From the NCBI RefSeq assembly GCF_008086615.1, contig NZ_RXYB01000006.1, positions 62,001-126,000 on the forward strand: a DNA stretch of 64,000 nt, given 5' to 3'. Under the pieces are notes generated by a model that was given only the letters and a program-made list of their open reading frames with translations, was not told where the DNA came from and did not search any database. The DNA comes from Acetobacterium tundrae (GTDB lineage: Bacteria; Bacillota; Clostridia; Eubacteriales; Eubacteriaceae). Shown here one piece after another: positions 45,727 to 53,701 of the stretch; the stretch's first letter is position 1, and each line of letters opens with the position of its first letter. The position numbers and the translations under genes were made by a program.

Positions 45727-46002
45727 ATGAGTATTGATGGTGCAAGAGCATTGGCTGCAAAAGTATTAACAGATGAAGCATTGGCAAAACAAATTAATAA
45801 TGCTAAAACAGAAGCAGAATTTGACGCGATTGTTACAAAATTGGGTTACACCGTTAAAGCAGACGAATTTAAGGCTGCTTTTAAAGAAGCAAAAGAGAAA
45901 CAACCAATTAGTGATGATCAATTGGATCAGGCTGCCGGCGGTTTAAGTATTGTAGGTGTGGATTACGCATTTACAGCAACCCAAACAGCAAGAATGTCAT
46001 AA
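45727..46002 (+). CDS. Nif11-type RiPP precursor peptide
   Basis: A 91-residue acidic precursor. Residues 1-70 are a Nif11-like leader (helical; EFDAIVTKLGYTVKADEF matches the family pattern) ending QLDQAAGG; the Gly-Gly at 71-72 is the expected C39 cleavage site. The 19-residue core is LSIVGVDYAFTATQTARMS: no Cys, two Ser, three Thr. Hence no thioether chemistry is possible. Start at 45727 is fixed by AAGGAGG seven bases upstream, the strongest RBS of the cluster. It is flanked by B12 radical SAM genes and served by the NHLM exporter downstream. Confidence 0.9.
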   Translation: MSIDGARALAAKVLTDEALAKQINNAKTEAEFDAIVTKLGYTVKADEFKAAFKEAKEKQPISDDQLDQAAGGLSIVGVDYAFTATQTARMS

Positions 46003-46005
46003 AAA

Positions 46006-46028
46006 AAGAAGGGGATTTTCCCCTTCGA
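46006..46028 (+). terminator. Hairpin after precursor gene, likely attenuator
   Basis: GAAGGGG/CCCCTTC stem with a short AT loop directly after the precursor stop, without a good T-run. A second stem GACTG/CAGTC follows. Partial termination or 3'-end protection would give more precursor mRNA than enzyme mRNA. Confidence 0.5.
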
Positions 46029-46079
46029 AGTACTGACTGAGAAAGTTGCAGTCAGCAGTTCAAGGGGGATAGGTGGAAG

Positions 46080-47831
46080 ATGGAACTATTATTGATCAAA
46101 TCACATCGCTATGTCAGCGGCTATATTCCGGGGAGCAACCTGGGAATGAATATATTGACTCAATTATTAACGAATAAAGGCTATGAGGTCCAGATGTTTC
46201 AGGGCTATGCAAAAGAAGCCATGAATTACGTCAAAGAATTGATGGAAAAAGAAGACAAACCCAAAATCATTGGCTTTTACTGCGACTTCAACAACATTCA
46301 TTGGGTGACAATTTTTGCTAAAGAAGTGAAGAAGCTTTTTCCGGAAGTTTCTTTATTGGCGGGAGGGCCTCAGACTGCGGGGATGGATGCCGGATTTTTA
46401 AAAGAAGCATCCATAGAAGCCGCTTGTATTGGAGAGGGTGAAGAAACCATTCTGGAATTAATGGATTTTTTCATCGAGCAAAAAGGAGCGCTGAAAGACA
46501 TCCGGGGGATTATTTTTCGGGATGAAGAAGGAAAATTGGTGGAAACCGAGCCTAGAAAGCCGCCAGAAGACCTAGACGATATTCCCTGGCCGGATATAAC
46601 CCTGACCAACGACTATAAATATTACGGACTGCTACCCATCTTAACCGGACGGGGCTGTCCCTTTGGGTGTACCTTCTGTTATGAAGGGGCCAATGCCAAG
46701 CGGGTGCGCCGTCACTCGGTTCCTTCACTGATGAAGGAGATTCGGGAGAATTTTGAGCGAAATCCGGCCATTAACTATATTAATTTTTTAGATGATACCT
46801 TTACCTTAGATAATAAACGGGTTAATCAGATTTGCGATGAAATAAAAAAAATCAGAGCAGACTATGACTTTGTATGGTTTGCCAGCGCTCATATTTCAAC
46901 CATCGACAAGCATCGGGATATGGCTAAGAATCTGGCGGATGCCGGTTTAAAGAAGATCTTTTTTGGCCTGGAATCGGGAAGTGATCAGGTCTTAAAAAGC
47001 TACAACAAAAAAATCACCCGAAAAATGGCAGTGAATGTGATTAATCATTGCGTTGAATCGGGCATTCATGGCATTTCCGGCAACATTATTATCGGAGGTC
47101 CCCATGAAACCCGGGAAACCATTCAAGAATCCGAAGACTTAATTATGGAACTTCTCTACGATGCCCCGGGACAATTCGAAACCGCCTATTTTTCATTTCT
47201 ACCCTATCCCAAAACGCCGATCACCCTTAACCCGGAGAAATTTGGGATGGAAATTTATGAGGAGCTGATTGACTGCTGCAATGAAGATATTCCGCTTTCC
47301 AGAACAGCACAGCTGGATTTTACTGATCTGACAAATATTCGGTTGCAGGCTAATAAGCGGCTCCAGAATGAAATGCGCAGAATTTATTTTGACGGAAAAA
47401 TTCCCGAAGCAGTGATTCTGGATTCCTACCGATTAGGTCGGGAATACGGCGTTTTTACGCGATGGAATGATTATGTCTATAAAAATATTCCCATTGATGA
47501 TGCCTACTGGAAAATGCGCGCTTCGGATGAGTATGTTTTAAATGATCAATTGGGAAAAGCTGAAGAAGCGGCTATTGTTCATCGAACTTTTGAATTATGG
47601 TTGTATACGGATGTGAGCGGAGAAAAACCAAAGATTTTTGACAAGACTCTGGATGAAACTGACTATACGCTATTGAAGCTGTGCAATGGAAGGCTTTCAA
47701 AAAAAGAAGTGCTGCGTCAGGGCAGAAAGAATCTCGATCCGCAGGGGCAGAATCTTAATTTCTATACGGAAGCAGAGCGATCCCTGGATAAAATGGAGGG
47801 AAATAAGTGGATTTTATATCGAAAACCATAA
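46080..47831 (+). CDS. B12-binding radical SAM RiPP maturase 4
   Basis: A 583-residue module: B12-binding domain (about 1-145, LAGGPQTAGMD, IGEGEETIL), radical SAM domain with C193/C197/C200 (GRGCPFGCTFCYEGAN), conserved FLDDTFTLDNKRV and FFGLESGSDQVLKSY, and PqqD-like tail (LDETDYTLLKLCNGRLSKKE). GGTGGAAG serves as RBS. The next gene overlaps its end by 25 bp. With the other modules it should act on the Nif11-type precursor encoded just upstream. Confidence 0.88.
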   Translation: MELLLIKSHRYVSGYIPGSNLGMNILTQLLTNKGYEVQMFQGYAKEAMNYVKELMEKEDKPKIIGFYCDFNNIHWVTIFAKEVKKLFPEVSLLAGGPQTAGMDAGFLKEASIEAACIGEGEETILELMDFFIEQKGALKDIRGIIFRDEEGKLVETEPRKPPEDLDDIPWPDITLTNDYKYYGLLPILTGRGCPFGCTFCYEGANAKRVRRHSVPSLMKEIRENFERNPAINYINFLDDTFTLDNKRVNQICDEIKKIRADYDFVWFASAHISTIDKHRDMAKNLADAGLKKIFFGLESGSDQVLKSYNKKITRKMAVNVINHCVESGIHGISGNIIIGGPHETRETIQESEDLIMELLYDAPGQFETAYFSFLPYPKTPITLNPEKFGMEIYEELIDCCNEDIPLSRTAQLDFTDLTNIRLQANKRLQNEMRRIYFDGKIPEAVILDSYRLGREYGVFTRWNDYVYKNIPIDDAYWKMRASDEYVLNDQLGKAEEAAIVHRTFELWLYTDVSGEKPKIFDKTLDETDYTLLKLCNGRLSKKEVLRQGRKNLDPQGQNLNFYTEAERSLDKMEGNKWILYRKP

Positions 47832-49510
47832 AAGAAAAACCCAAAGTTTTACTCATCTATACCCAGCGAATGATCAGAGGCCGGACCTTTGAAATGATTG
47901 AAAATCTGGGAATTTTAACCCTGGCGGCCCAACTCAATGCCCATGGTTTTGATGCGAACGCCTATACCGGGATTACCACCGACACGGTGAAAACCATCGA
48001 GAAAATGAAAGACAATCTCTTTGCAATCTGTTTTTATTGTGATTTTGACAATCAATCGGCGGTGGCGTCGATGATTAAATACCTGAAGAGCCACTATGAC
48101 TTTTATGTTGTGCTGGGAGGTCCCCATACCCGTCATATGACAGCAACAGATTTAGATGTTTACCAAGCGGATGCCATTATAAAAGGGGAAGGAGAAGAAA
48201 CCCTTCTCAAGTGGCTAAACGGAAAAGTTACAGGCGGCGAAGCGGCTGTTCCGGGAGAAATAAGATCGGGTGAAAAAGCAGATTATGTTCAGATAAATGA
48301 TTTTTCAAAATACGAATTGCCGTGTAATGAGGATGTCTTGGATTATCGGGAAATGCCGCTTCTATCAGTGATTACAGCCAGAGGCTGTCCCTACCGCTGC
48401 GCTTTCTGTTTTGAAGGGGGCAATTCGAAAAAATTGAGGATGCGTCCGGTTGAGGATGTGTTAGAAGAAATCGAACAGCGCTTGTCAAACAGTCACCGAC
48501 CACGGTATCTATTTTTCACCGATGATACCCTGACGACGGATACTGATAGGTTGAAGTTGCTCCTGGCTGGATTAAGAGAGCTTCGAAAAAAGCATGATTT
48601 TGTATGGTTTTGCGAAGGGCATCCCGGATTTCTGGTGAAGCATCCGGAATTGATCCGGGAGATGATCGACTCAGGCATGGTTCGCATGCAGATCGGCATG
48701 GAATCGGGAGTGGCAGAAGTACTGAAGGCCTATGGCAAACAAGCAAAACCGGAGGATATCAAAAAAGTGGTGGAAATCTGTTATGAGGAAGGACTGCCCC
48801 AGTTAACCGGAAATTATATCATTGGCGGTGCCTTTGAAACAGAAGAAACCCTTAAAGAGACAACAAAAGCAGTTCTGGAACTTTTGAATTTAGCACCGGG
48901 ACTCCTGGATTTATCAACAACCTTTATCATGCCGTTGCCGGGAACAAAAATTTATAATCATCCCGAAGATTTTCGGATTGTGCTGGAGGACCGTGACTAT
49001 ATCACATCCTTTGAGGATTTTCCGGTAAATCATACATGGGGACTTTCGTTGCCAGAAGTCTGCATGGGTCGTTCCCGTTTTATTACAAAAATTTCCCAAA
49101 GAATGAAGGAACAGTTTGAAAAAGGGCTTATCCCAAAAGAACGGATCAAGCAGGATTTTCAACTGGCTCTAAAATATGGCATTGCAGGAGGATACTTTAA
49201 ATATATCTATGCTAAAAATATAGTGATGTTTCATTACTATTCAAAACTCATTGAATATGATGGCCTTTTAAAAGAATGGTATGAATTAAGTAAAGCAGAA
49301 AAAGACAACTGGATCATTCAAAAAATCCCTGCTTTTTCAATGCTGGATATAAAGGCCGTGAATCAGATCGAGCTGGACATACTTAAGTATTCAGGAAGAT
49401 TTTCTGTAAAAGAGATGTCGCACAAACTGAAGCTGTCTTCCGAGAACATGAATAAGTTGTTGACGAAAATGAGTGACCATTATCTGATTCTATTTTCTGA
49501 GTTTATTTAG
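47807..49510 (+). CDS. B12-binding radical SAM RiPP maturase 5
   Basis: A 567-residue module starting at GTG with GGAGGG six bases upstream, inside the end of the previous gene. B12-binding domain (about 15-150, VLGGPHTRHM, IKGEGEETLL), radical SAM domain with C194/C198/C201 (ARGCPYRCAFCFEGGN) and tail (IELDILKYSGRFSVKEMSHK). Overlapping translation with the previous gene suggests matched amounts. Specific reaction unknown. Confidence 0.88.
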   Translation: MDFISKTIKEKPKVLLIYTQRMIRGRTFEMIENLGILTLAAQLNAHGFDANAYTGITTDTVKTIEKMKDNLFAICFYCDFDNQSAVASMIKYLKSHYDFYVVLGGPHTRHMTATDLDVYQADAIIKGEGEETLLKWLNGKVTGGEAAVPGEIRSGEKADYVQINDFSKYELPCNEDVLDYREMPLLSVITARGCPYRCAFCFEGGNSKKLRMRPVEDVLEEIEQRLSNSHRPRYLFFTDDTLTTDTDRLKLLLAGLRELRKKHDFVWFCEGHPGFLVKHPELIREMIDSGMVRMQIGMESGVAEVLKAYGKQAKPEDIKKVVEICYEEGLPQLTGNYIIGGAFETEETLKETTKAVLELLNLAPGLLDLSTTFIMPLPGTKIYNHPEDFRIVLEDRDYITSFEDFPVNHTWGLSLPEVCMGRSRFITKISQRMKEQFEKGLIPKERIKQDFQLALKYGIAGGYFKYIYAKNIVMFHYYSKLIEYDGLLKEWYELSKAEKDNWIIQKIPAFSMLDIKAVNQIELDILKYSGRFSVKEMSHKLKLSSENMNKLLTKMSDHYLILFSEFI

Positions 49511-49519
49511 GAGAGCGTT

Positions 49520-50662
49520 ATGAAAAAATATCTAATGATACTATCAGTTATGCTAATATGTGGGATGATCTGCTGCGGATGTACCGGTAAAACGTCGGAC
49601 ACCGGGACCCTGTCAGTGGATGCCATTTATCCATTTTCTGAAGATTACGGGGCGACATTTGCCAACGGCCTGAAGCTGGCAGCCAGTGAAATCAATGAAC
49701 AGGGAGGTATCCTGAATAGAAATATTGAAGTAAATTATGTTAATGACGGAGATAACACTAATACGGCTGTTGAAGTGGCCACAATGGTGGCGGGAAATGA
49801 TGACTTTCCCATTGTGATCGGTCATCGAAGCACTGATGATGTGCTGAAAGTGGCCAGTATTTATCAGCGGAATAATAAAATCCTTTTTTCACCCATAATC
49901 GCCACTTCGAAAATAAATCTTTCAGGAAACGAGGGGGCCTATCTTTGTGCTCCTTCAGAAAATTCCATGGCTAATGAAATGGTTCAGAGTATAGTTGCCC
50001 AAGGTATCAGCAAGGTAGTGTTTGTTCATAGTCCTGGCAATACCTATGGAAAAGATTATATGCAGAGTTTCGAAGAATATGCCACGGCGGCAGGAATTGA
50101 AATTGTGGATGCCGTTTCCTATCTGCCAAATCTTGATTATTTCAGGTATTACGTGAAAAAATGGGATAGCCTCGGGGCACAGGCCATTGTATCCGCTTGT
50201 ACTGAGAATGATATTACCACCCTGTTTAATGATTTGGATAAAACCGGAAATACCCGACCAATTTATATCAGTTATGATATTGAAATCCAATCTTATACGA
50301 TTCCCCAAAGTACGAAAAATCTTATCCAGGTGACCAGTTATTTCGACAATAACGCTCAAGCAGGTCCTCAGGCTGATTTCATAAAGGCTTACAAAAGTGC
50401 TTTTGGGACAGACCCTGATTTACCGGCTGCACAGGCCTATTTTGCTTTGCATCTAGCGGCAGATGCTGCAAACAAGGCCCAGAGTCTTGATGTGGAAGAG
50501 ATAAAAAAAGTTTTGGCAGATAACAGTTTTGATACTCTTTATGGTACCGTAAGCTTCGATAAACGGCTTGTCAGTGGTATTCCGGTATTCCAAAAGACCT
50601 ATGTCGGAAATCAATTGGTGAAAAACAACAAGCCGACTGTGGGAGGACAAAGCAGTGAGTAA
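49520..50662 (+). CDS. LivJ-like solute-binding lipoprotein in the RiPP cluster
   Basis: A 380-residue type I periplasmic-binding-protein-fold protein (Peripla_BP_6: DAIYPFSEDYGATFANGLKLAASEINEQGG at the start, AQAYFALHLAADA late). It has a secretion signal with a probable lipobox ending at Cys21 (CCGC, imperfect). Such proteins normally feed branched-chain amino acid importers, but no matching permeases are nearby. TAGGAG upstream and 9-bp and 8-bp-overlap junctions put it in the operon. It may sense, capture or give immunity to the mature peptide. Confidence 0.85.
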   Translation: MKKYLMILSVMLICGMICCGCTGKTSDTGTLSVDAIYPFSEDYGATFANGLKLAASEINEQGGILNRNIEVNYVNDGDNTNTAVEVATMVAGNDDFPIVIGHRSTDDVLKVASIYQRNNKILFSPIIATSKINLSGNEGAYLCAPSENSMANEMVQSIVAQGISKVVFVHSPGNTYGKDYMQSFEEYATAAGIEIVDAVSYLPNLDYFRYYVKKWDSLGAQAIVSACTENDITTLFNDLDKTGNTRPIYISYDIEIQSYTIPQSTKNLIQVTSYFDNNAQAGPQADFIKAYKSAFGTDPDLPAAQAYFALHLAADAANKAQSLDVEEIKKVLADNSFDTLYGTVSFDKRLVSGIPVFQKTYVGNQLVKNNKPTVGGQSSE

Positions 50663-51479
50663 ATCCATCTTTCAAAAAAAAGAAGATAAAAGCACAAAGA
50701 AAAATGAGCAGGCGGCATTAATGACGGTTATCGGTCCTAAAAATTTGCTCATTTTATTGGGAATTCTGATTTTTTTAATCGGCGTGGTTATTTTTTCAGT
50801 CACCGTACCCATAAAAATCACAACAACCATGGCTGCAACAATAGCCTATGGAGAAGGTGCAGTTGGAGTAGTGGGTCAAAATGAAGGCGTTTTGACAGAA
50901 ATTACTGTTTCCGAAGGCGATTATGTCAATAAAGGGGATTTGCTGGGTGTGGTTACAATGGAGAGCCTGGGATCTGAATTTTCCACAGGGATTGGGTTGA
51001 CGGACGAAGAAAAAAGCAAAGTCAAACGTCAAACCATGATTTATGCAACGGAAAGTGGCGTTGTTGAAGAACTTAACTATCAGGAAGGCGAAACGCTGCA
51101 AAAAAACGCGGTTTTCTGCCAGATTGAAAAAACAGAAGGTGAAAACACCCCATCGGTTATTATTGCCTATTCCACTTATGAAGCGGCTCAGACCATTCAG
51201 TCGGGAGATGCGGTTTATATCGCACTTGAAACAGCGCCTACTGCCGAATATGGATATTTAAAAGGGGTTGTTCGAAATGTTCAAATTAACAAGGCGACTG
51301 AAAATGTTCAGAATCCTCTTCAAATGAAAATTATTATCGATCCGAAGGTTGATGATAAAGGAACTTATATATGGACAAAAGACAACAATGGTTTTAATGG
51401 ACAAATAAAAATAGGAACATCCTGTCAAACAACCATTTTCACAGATAAATATTATCTGATTAATTTGATTATCTCCTAG
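50655..51479 (+). CDS. NHLM-type HlyD secretion adaptor
   Basis: A 274-residue membrane-fusion-type protein: cytoplasmic start, one membrane helix (about 32-53), then a split lipoyl/barrel-sandwich domain (GEGAVGVVGQNEGVLTEITV; YATESGVVEELNYQEG) and a beta-barrel end. This is the short HlyD form of NHLM bacteriocin export systems. GTG start, overlapping the previous gene by 8 bp. It would link the ABC exporter to the outside of the membrane. Confidence 0.85.
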   Translation: MSKSIFQKKEDKSTKKNEQAALMTVIGPKNLLILLGILIFLIGVVIFSVTVPIKITTTMAATIAYGEGAVGVVGQNEGVLTEITVSEGDYVNKGDLLGVVTMESLGSEFSTGIGLTDEEKSKVKRQTMIYATESGVVEELNYQEGETLQKNAVFCQIEKTEGENTPSVIIAYSTYEAAQTIQSGDAVYIALETAPTAEYGYLKGVVRNVQINKATENVQNPLQMKIIIDPKVDDKGTYIWTKDNNGFNGQIKIGTSCQTTIFTDKYYLINLIIS

Positions 51480-51496
51480 AAAGGCGGAAAGGACTC

Positions 51497-53698
51497 ATGA
51501 CGAATCAAGAACACAAGAAAAGTCGGGATGAGAAACAAAAACTGCCTAAAGTAGCGAAAGTGCCGGTAGTACTGCAAATGGAGGCTGTCGAATGCGGGGT
51601 GGCATCTCTTTCCATGATTTTAGCCTATTATGGTAGATATGAAACGTTGGAAACGCTGCGTATTGATTGTGGTGTTTCCAGAGACGGTGTAAAAGCCGGA
51701 AACATTGCCAGAACGGCCCGGCTTTATGGCTTAGAGGCCCAGGGATTTGTATGTACGGTGGATAAATTAAAGGATATGGAAATGCCATTGATTATTCACT
51801 GGGACTACAGCCACTTTGTTGTTTTGGAAGGATTTAAAAACGATAAGGTCTATTTATGCGACCCGGCTTCAGGAAAGCGAGTGATTTCCCAGGAAGAACT
51901 GGGAAAAATGTTTACTGGGGTGGTCATCGAATCACGTCCGGGCGAAGAATTCACTAAGTCGGGAGAAAAACCGGTTGTATGGAAAGCACTGTTTAAAAGG
52001 CTTTCTCAAAGCGGTATTTCGCCATTGATCTATGTTTTAATTATCGGGGTTTTATTGGTTATTCCAGGTTTAGTGATTGCAAATTATGCGAAAATATTTG
52101 TGGACTATTATTTAAGTAACTCGGAGCTGTTTGATATTTCGATTTTTATCGGTATTTTATTGTATACGGTGATCCTCCAGGCGATTCTCAACTGGTTAAA
52201 AGAAAATGCTTTGGTGCGAATGGAAAACTATATCGCCATCAACAGTGCCGGAGACTATCTGCGTCATGTGCTGAGACTTCCGGTGGAGTTTTTCAACCAG
52301 CGGCAATCCGGTGACATCAACAGCCGAATGCAGAGCATCAATACGATTGCAACAGCTTTATCCAGCAATTTGGCGCGTATACTGGTTAATCTAGTCACCG
52401 CGGTGCTATATTTAATCCTTTTATTTCAATATAATGTTCCGTTAACTTTAATCGGTATCATCATTACTGCCGTTAATATTGTGCTGCTCCAGTATACGGC
52501 TAAAAAAAATGCCGACAACAACCGGGTACTGCTCCAGTATCAGGGAAAATCCATTGGCTGGATCATGGTGAATCTGAAATCAATTGAAACGATTAAGTCG
52601 ATTGGAGAGGAAGACAATTTCTTCACGCGGATTGCGGGACTCAGTGCCGAAACACTGGCGGTGGAACAGCGTATGGGGGGAATGGAAGCCATTATATCGG
52701 TACTGCCAACCCTGCTGACAAGCATCCTGACAGCTTTGATATTTATGTTTGGGGGTGAATTTGTTTTAATGGGAACGATGACCATTGGTACATTTGTCGC
52801 ATTTAACACCCTGATGGCAGGATTTACCCAGCCGATGAGTGAATTGGTCAGCACCAGTGCCGCGTTACAGGGGATGATCGCCGACATTCAACGGCTGGAT
52901 GATGTTGAAAAATATCCGGAAGATATTGCTCTGGAAACGGAAAAAATTTCTCTGGACGGTTTTGACTGCGATCAGCTGGATGGGGAAATCGAGTTAATAA
53001 ATATGACTTTTGGTTATAACCGTTTATCAAAACCGATCATAAAAGACCTGAATTTAAAACTAAAAGCAGGGGGCTCCATTGCTTTAGTGGGGTCATCCGG
53101 CAGCGGAAAATCAACGATTGCAAAAACCATTACCACGCTCTATCAACCGTGGAGCGGGGAAATACTCATTGACGGCATTAACATTAAAGATATTCCCGCG
53201 GAGCTGAGATACAACACCATGAGTTCCGTAGATCAGGAAATCGTGATGTATTCGGCGACGGTTTTGGATAATATCACCATGTGGGATGAAACCATTCCAG
53301 TGGCGGATGTAATACAGGCCACAAAAGATGCCTGTATTTATGAAGATATTCTGGCACTGCCCAATGCCTTTGAATATGTTTTAAGTGAAGGGGGGAAAAA
53401 CTTGAGTGGTGGGCAGCGGCAGCGGCTTGAGATTGCTCGGGCATTGTGCAAAAATCCGCGGATATTGATTATGGATGAAGCCACCAGCGCCCTGGATACA
53501 GCAACGGAAGCCCAGGTTAGTGAGAATATTAAAAAAAGAGGAATCAGCACCATTCTGGTGGCACATCGATTGTCAACGATTCGCGATTGTGATGAAATCA
53601 TTGTTTTAAGCGGCGGAGAAGTGGCGGAAAGAGGAACCCATGACGAACTGCTGGCACTGGGCGGTGAGTATGCAAATCTCATTAGAACCGAGGGATAG
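51497..53698 (+). CDS. NHLM-type C39 peptidase/ABC exporter
   Basis: A 733-residue protein: C39 peptidase (1-140) with Gln27, catalytic Cys33 (QMEAVECGVAS), His106 (SHFVVL) and Asp122 (CDPASG); six-helix ABC exporter domain (about 165-450); nucleotide-binding domain with Walker A GSSGSGKS (about 532), LSGGQRQR (about 635) and Walker B ILIMDEAT (about 653). It should cut the precursor after Gly-Gly and export the core. GGCGGAAAGG precedes the ATG. Confidence 0.93.
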   Translation: MTNQEHKKSRDEKQKLPKVAKVPVVLQMEAVECGVASLSMILAYYGRYETLETLRIDCGVSRDGVKAGNIARTARLYGLEAQGFVCTVDKLKDMEMPLIIHWDYSHFVVLEGFKNDKVYLCDPASGKRVISQEELGKMFTGVVIESRPGEEFTKSGEKPVVWKALFKRLSQSGISPLIYVLIIGVLLVIPGLVIANYAKIFVDYYLSNSELFDISIFIGILLYTVILQAILNWLKENALVRMENYIAINSAGDYLRHVLRLPVEFFNQRQSGDINSRMQSINTIATALSSNLARILVNLVTAVLYLILLFQYNVPLTLIGIIITAVNIVLLQYTAKKNADNNRVLLQYQGKSIGWIMVNLKSIETIKSIGEEDNFFTRIAGLSAETLAVEQRMGGMEAIISVLPTLLTSILTALIFMFGGEFVLMGTMTIGTFVAFNTLMAGFTQPMSELVSTSAALQGMIADIQRLDDVEKYPEDIALETEKISLDGFDCDQLDGEIELINMTFGYNRLSKPIIKDLNLKLKAGGSIALVGSSGSGKSTIAKTITTLYQPWSGEILIDGINIKDIPAELRYNTMSSVDQEIVMYSATVLDNITMWDETIPVADVIQATKDACIYEDILALPNAFEYVLSEGGKNLSGGQRQRLEIARALCKNPRILIMDEATSALDTATEAQVSENIKKRGISTILVAHRLSTIRDCDEIIVLSGGEVAERGTHDELLALGGEYANLIRTEG

Positions 53699-53701
53699 AC
53701 C

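Noticed and set aside
45727-46002. Lanthipeptide, sactipeptide or thiopeptide interpretation of the precursor
   Set aside because: The core has no cysteine, and no LanM/LanB, YcaO or sactisynthase-type gene is present.
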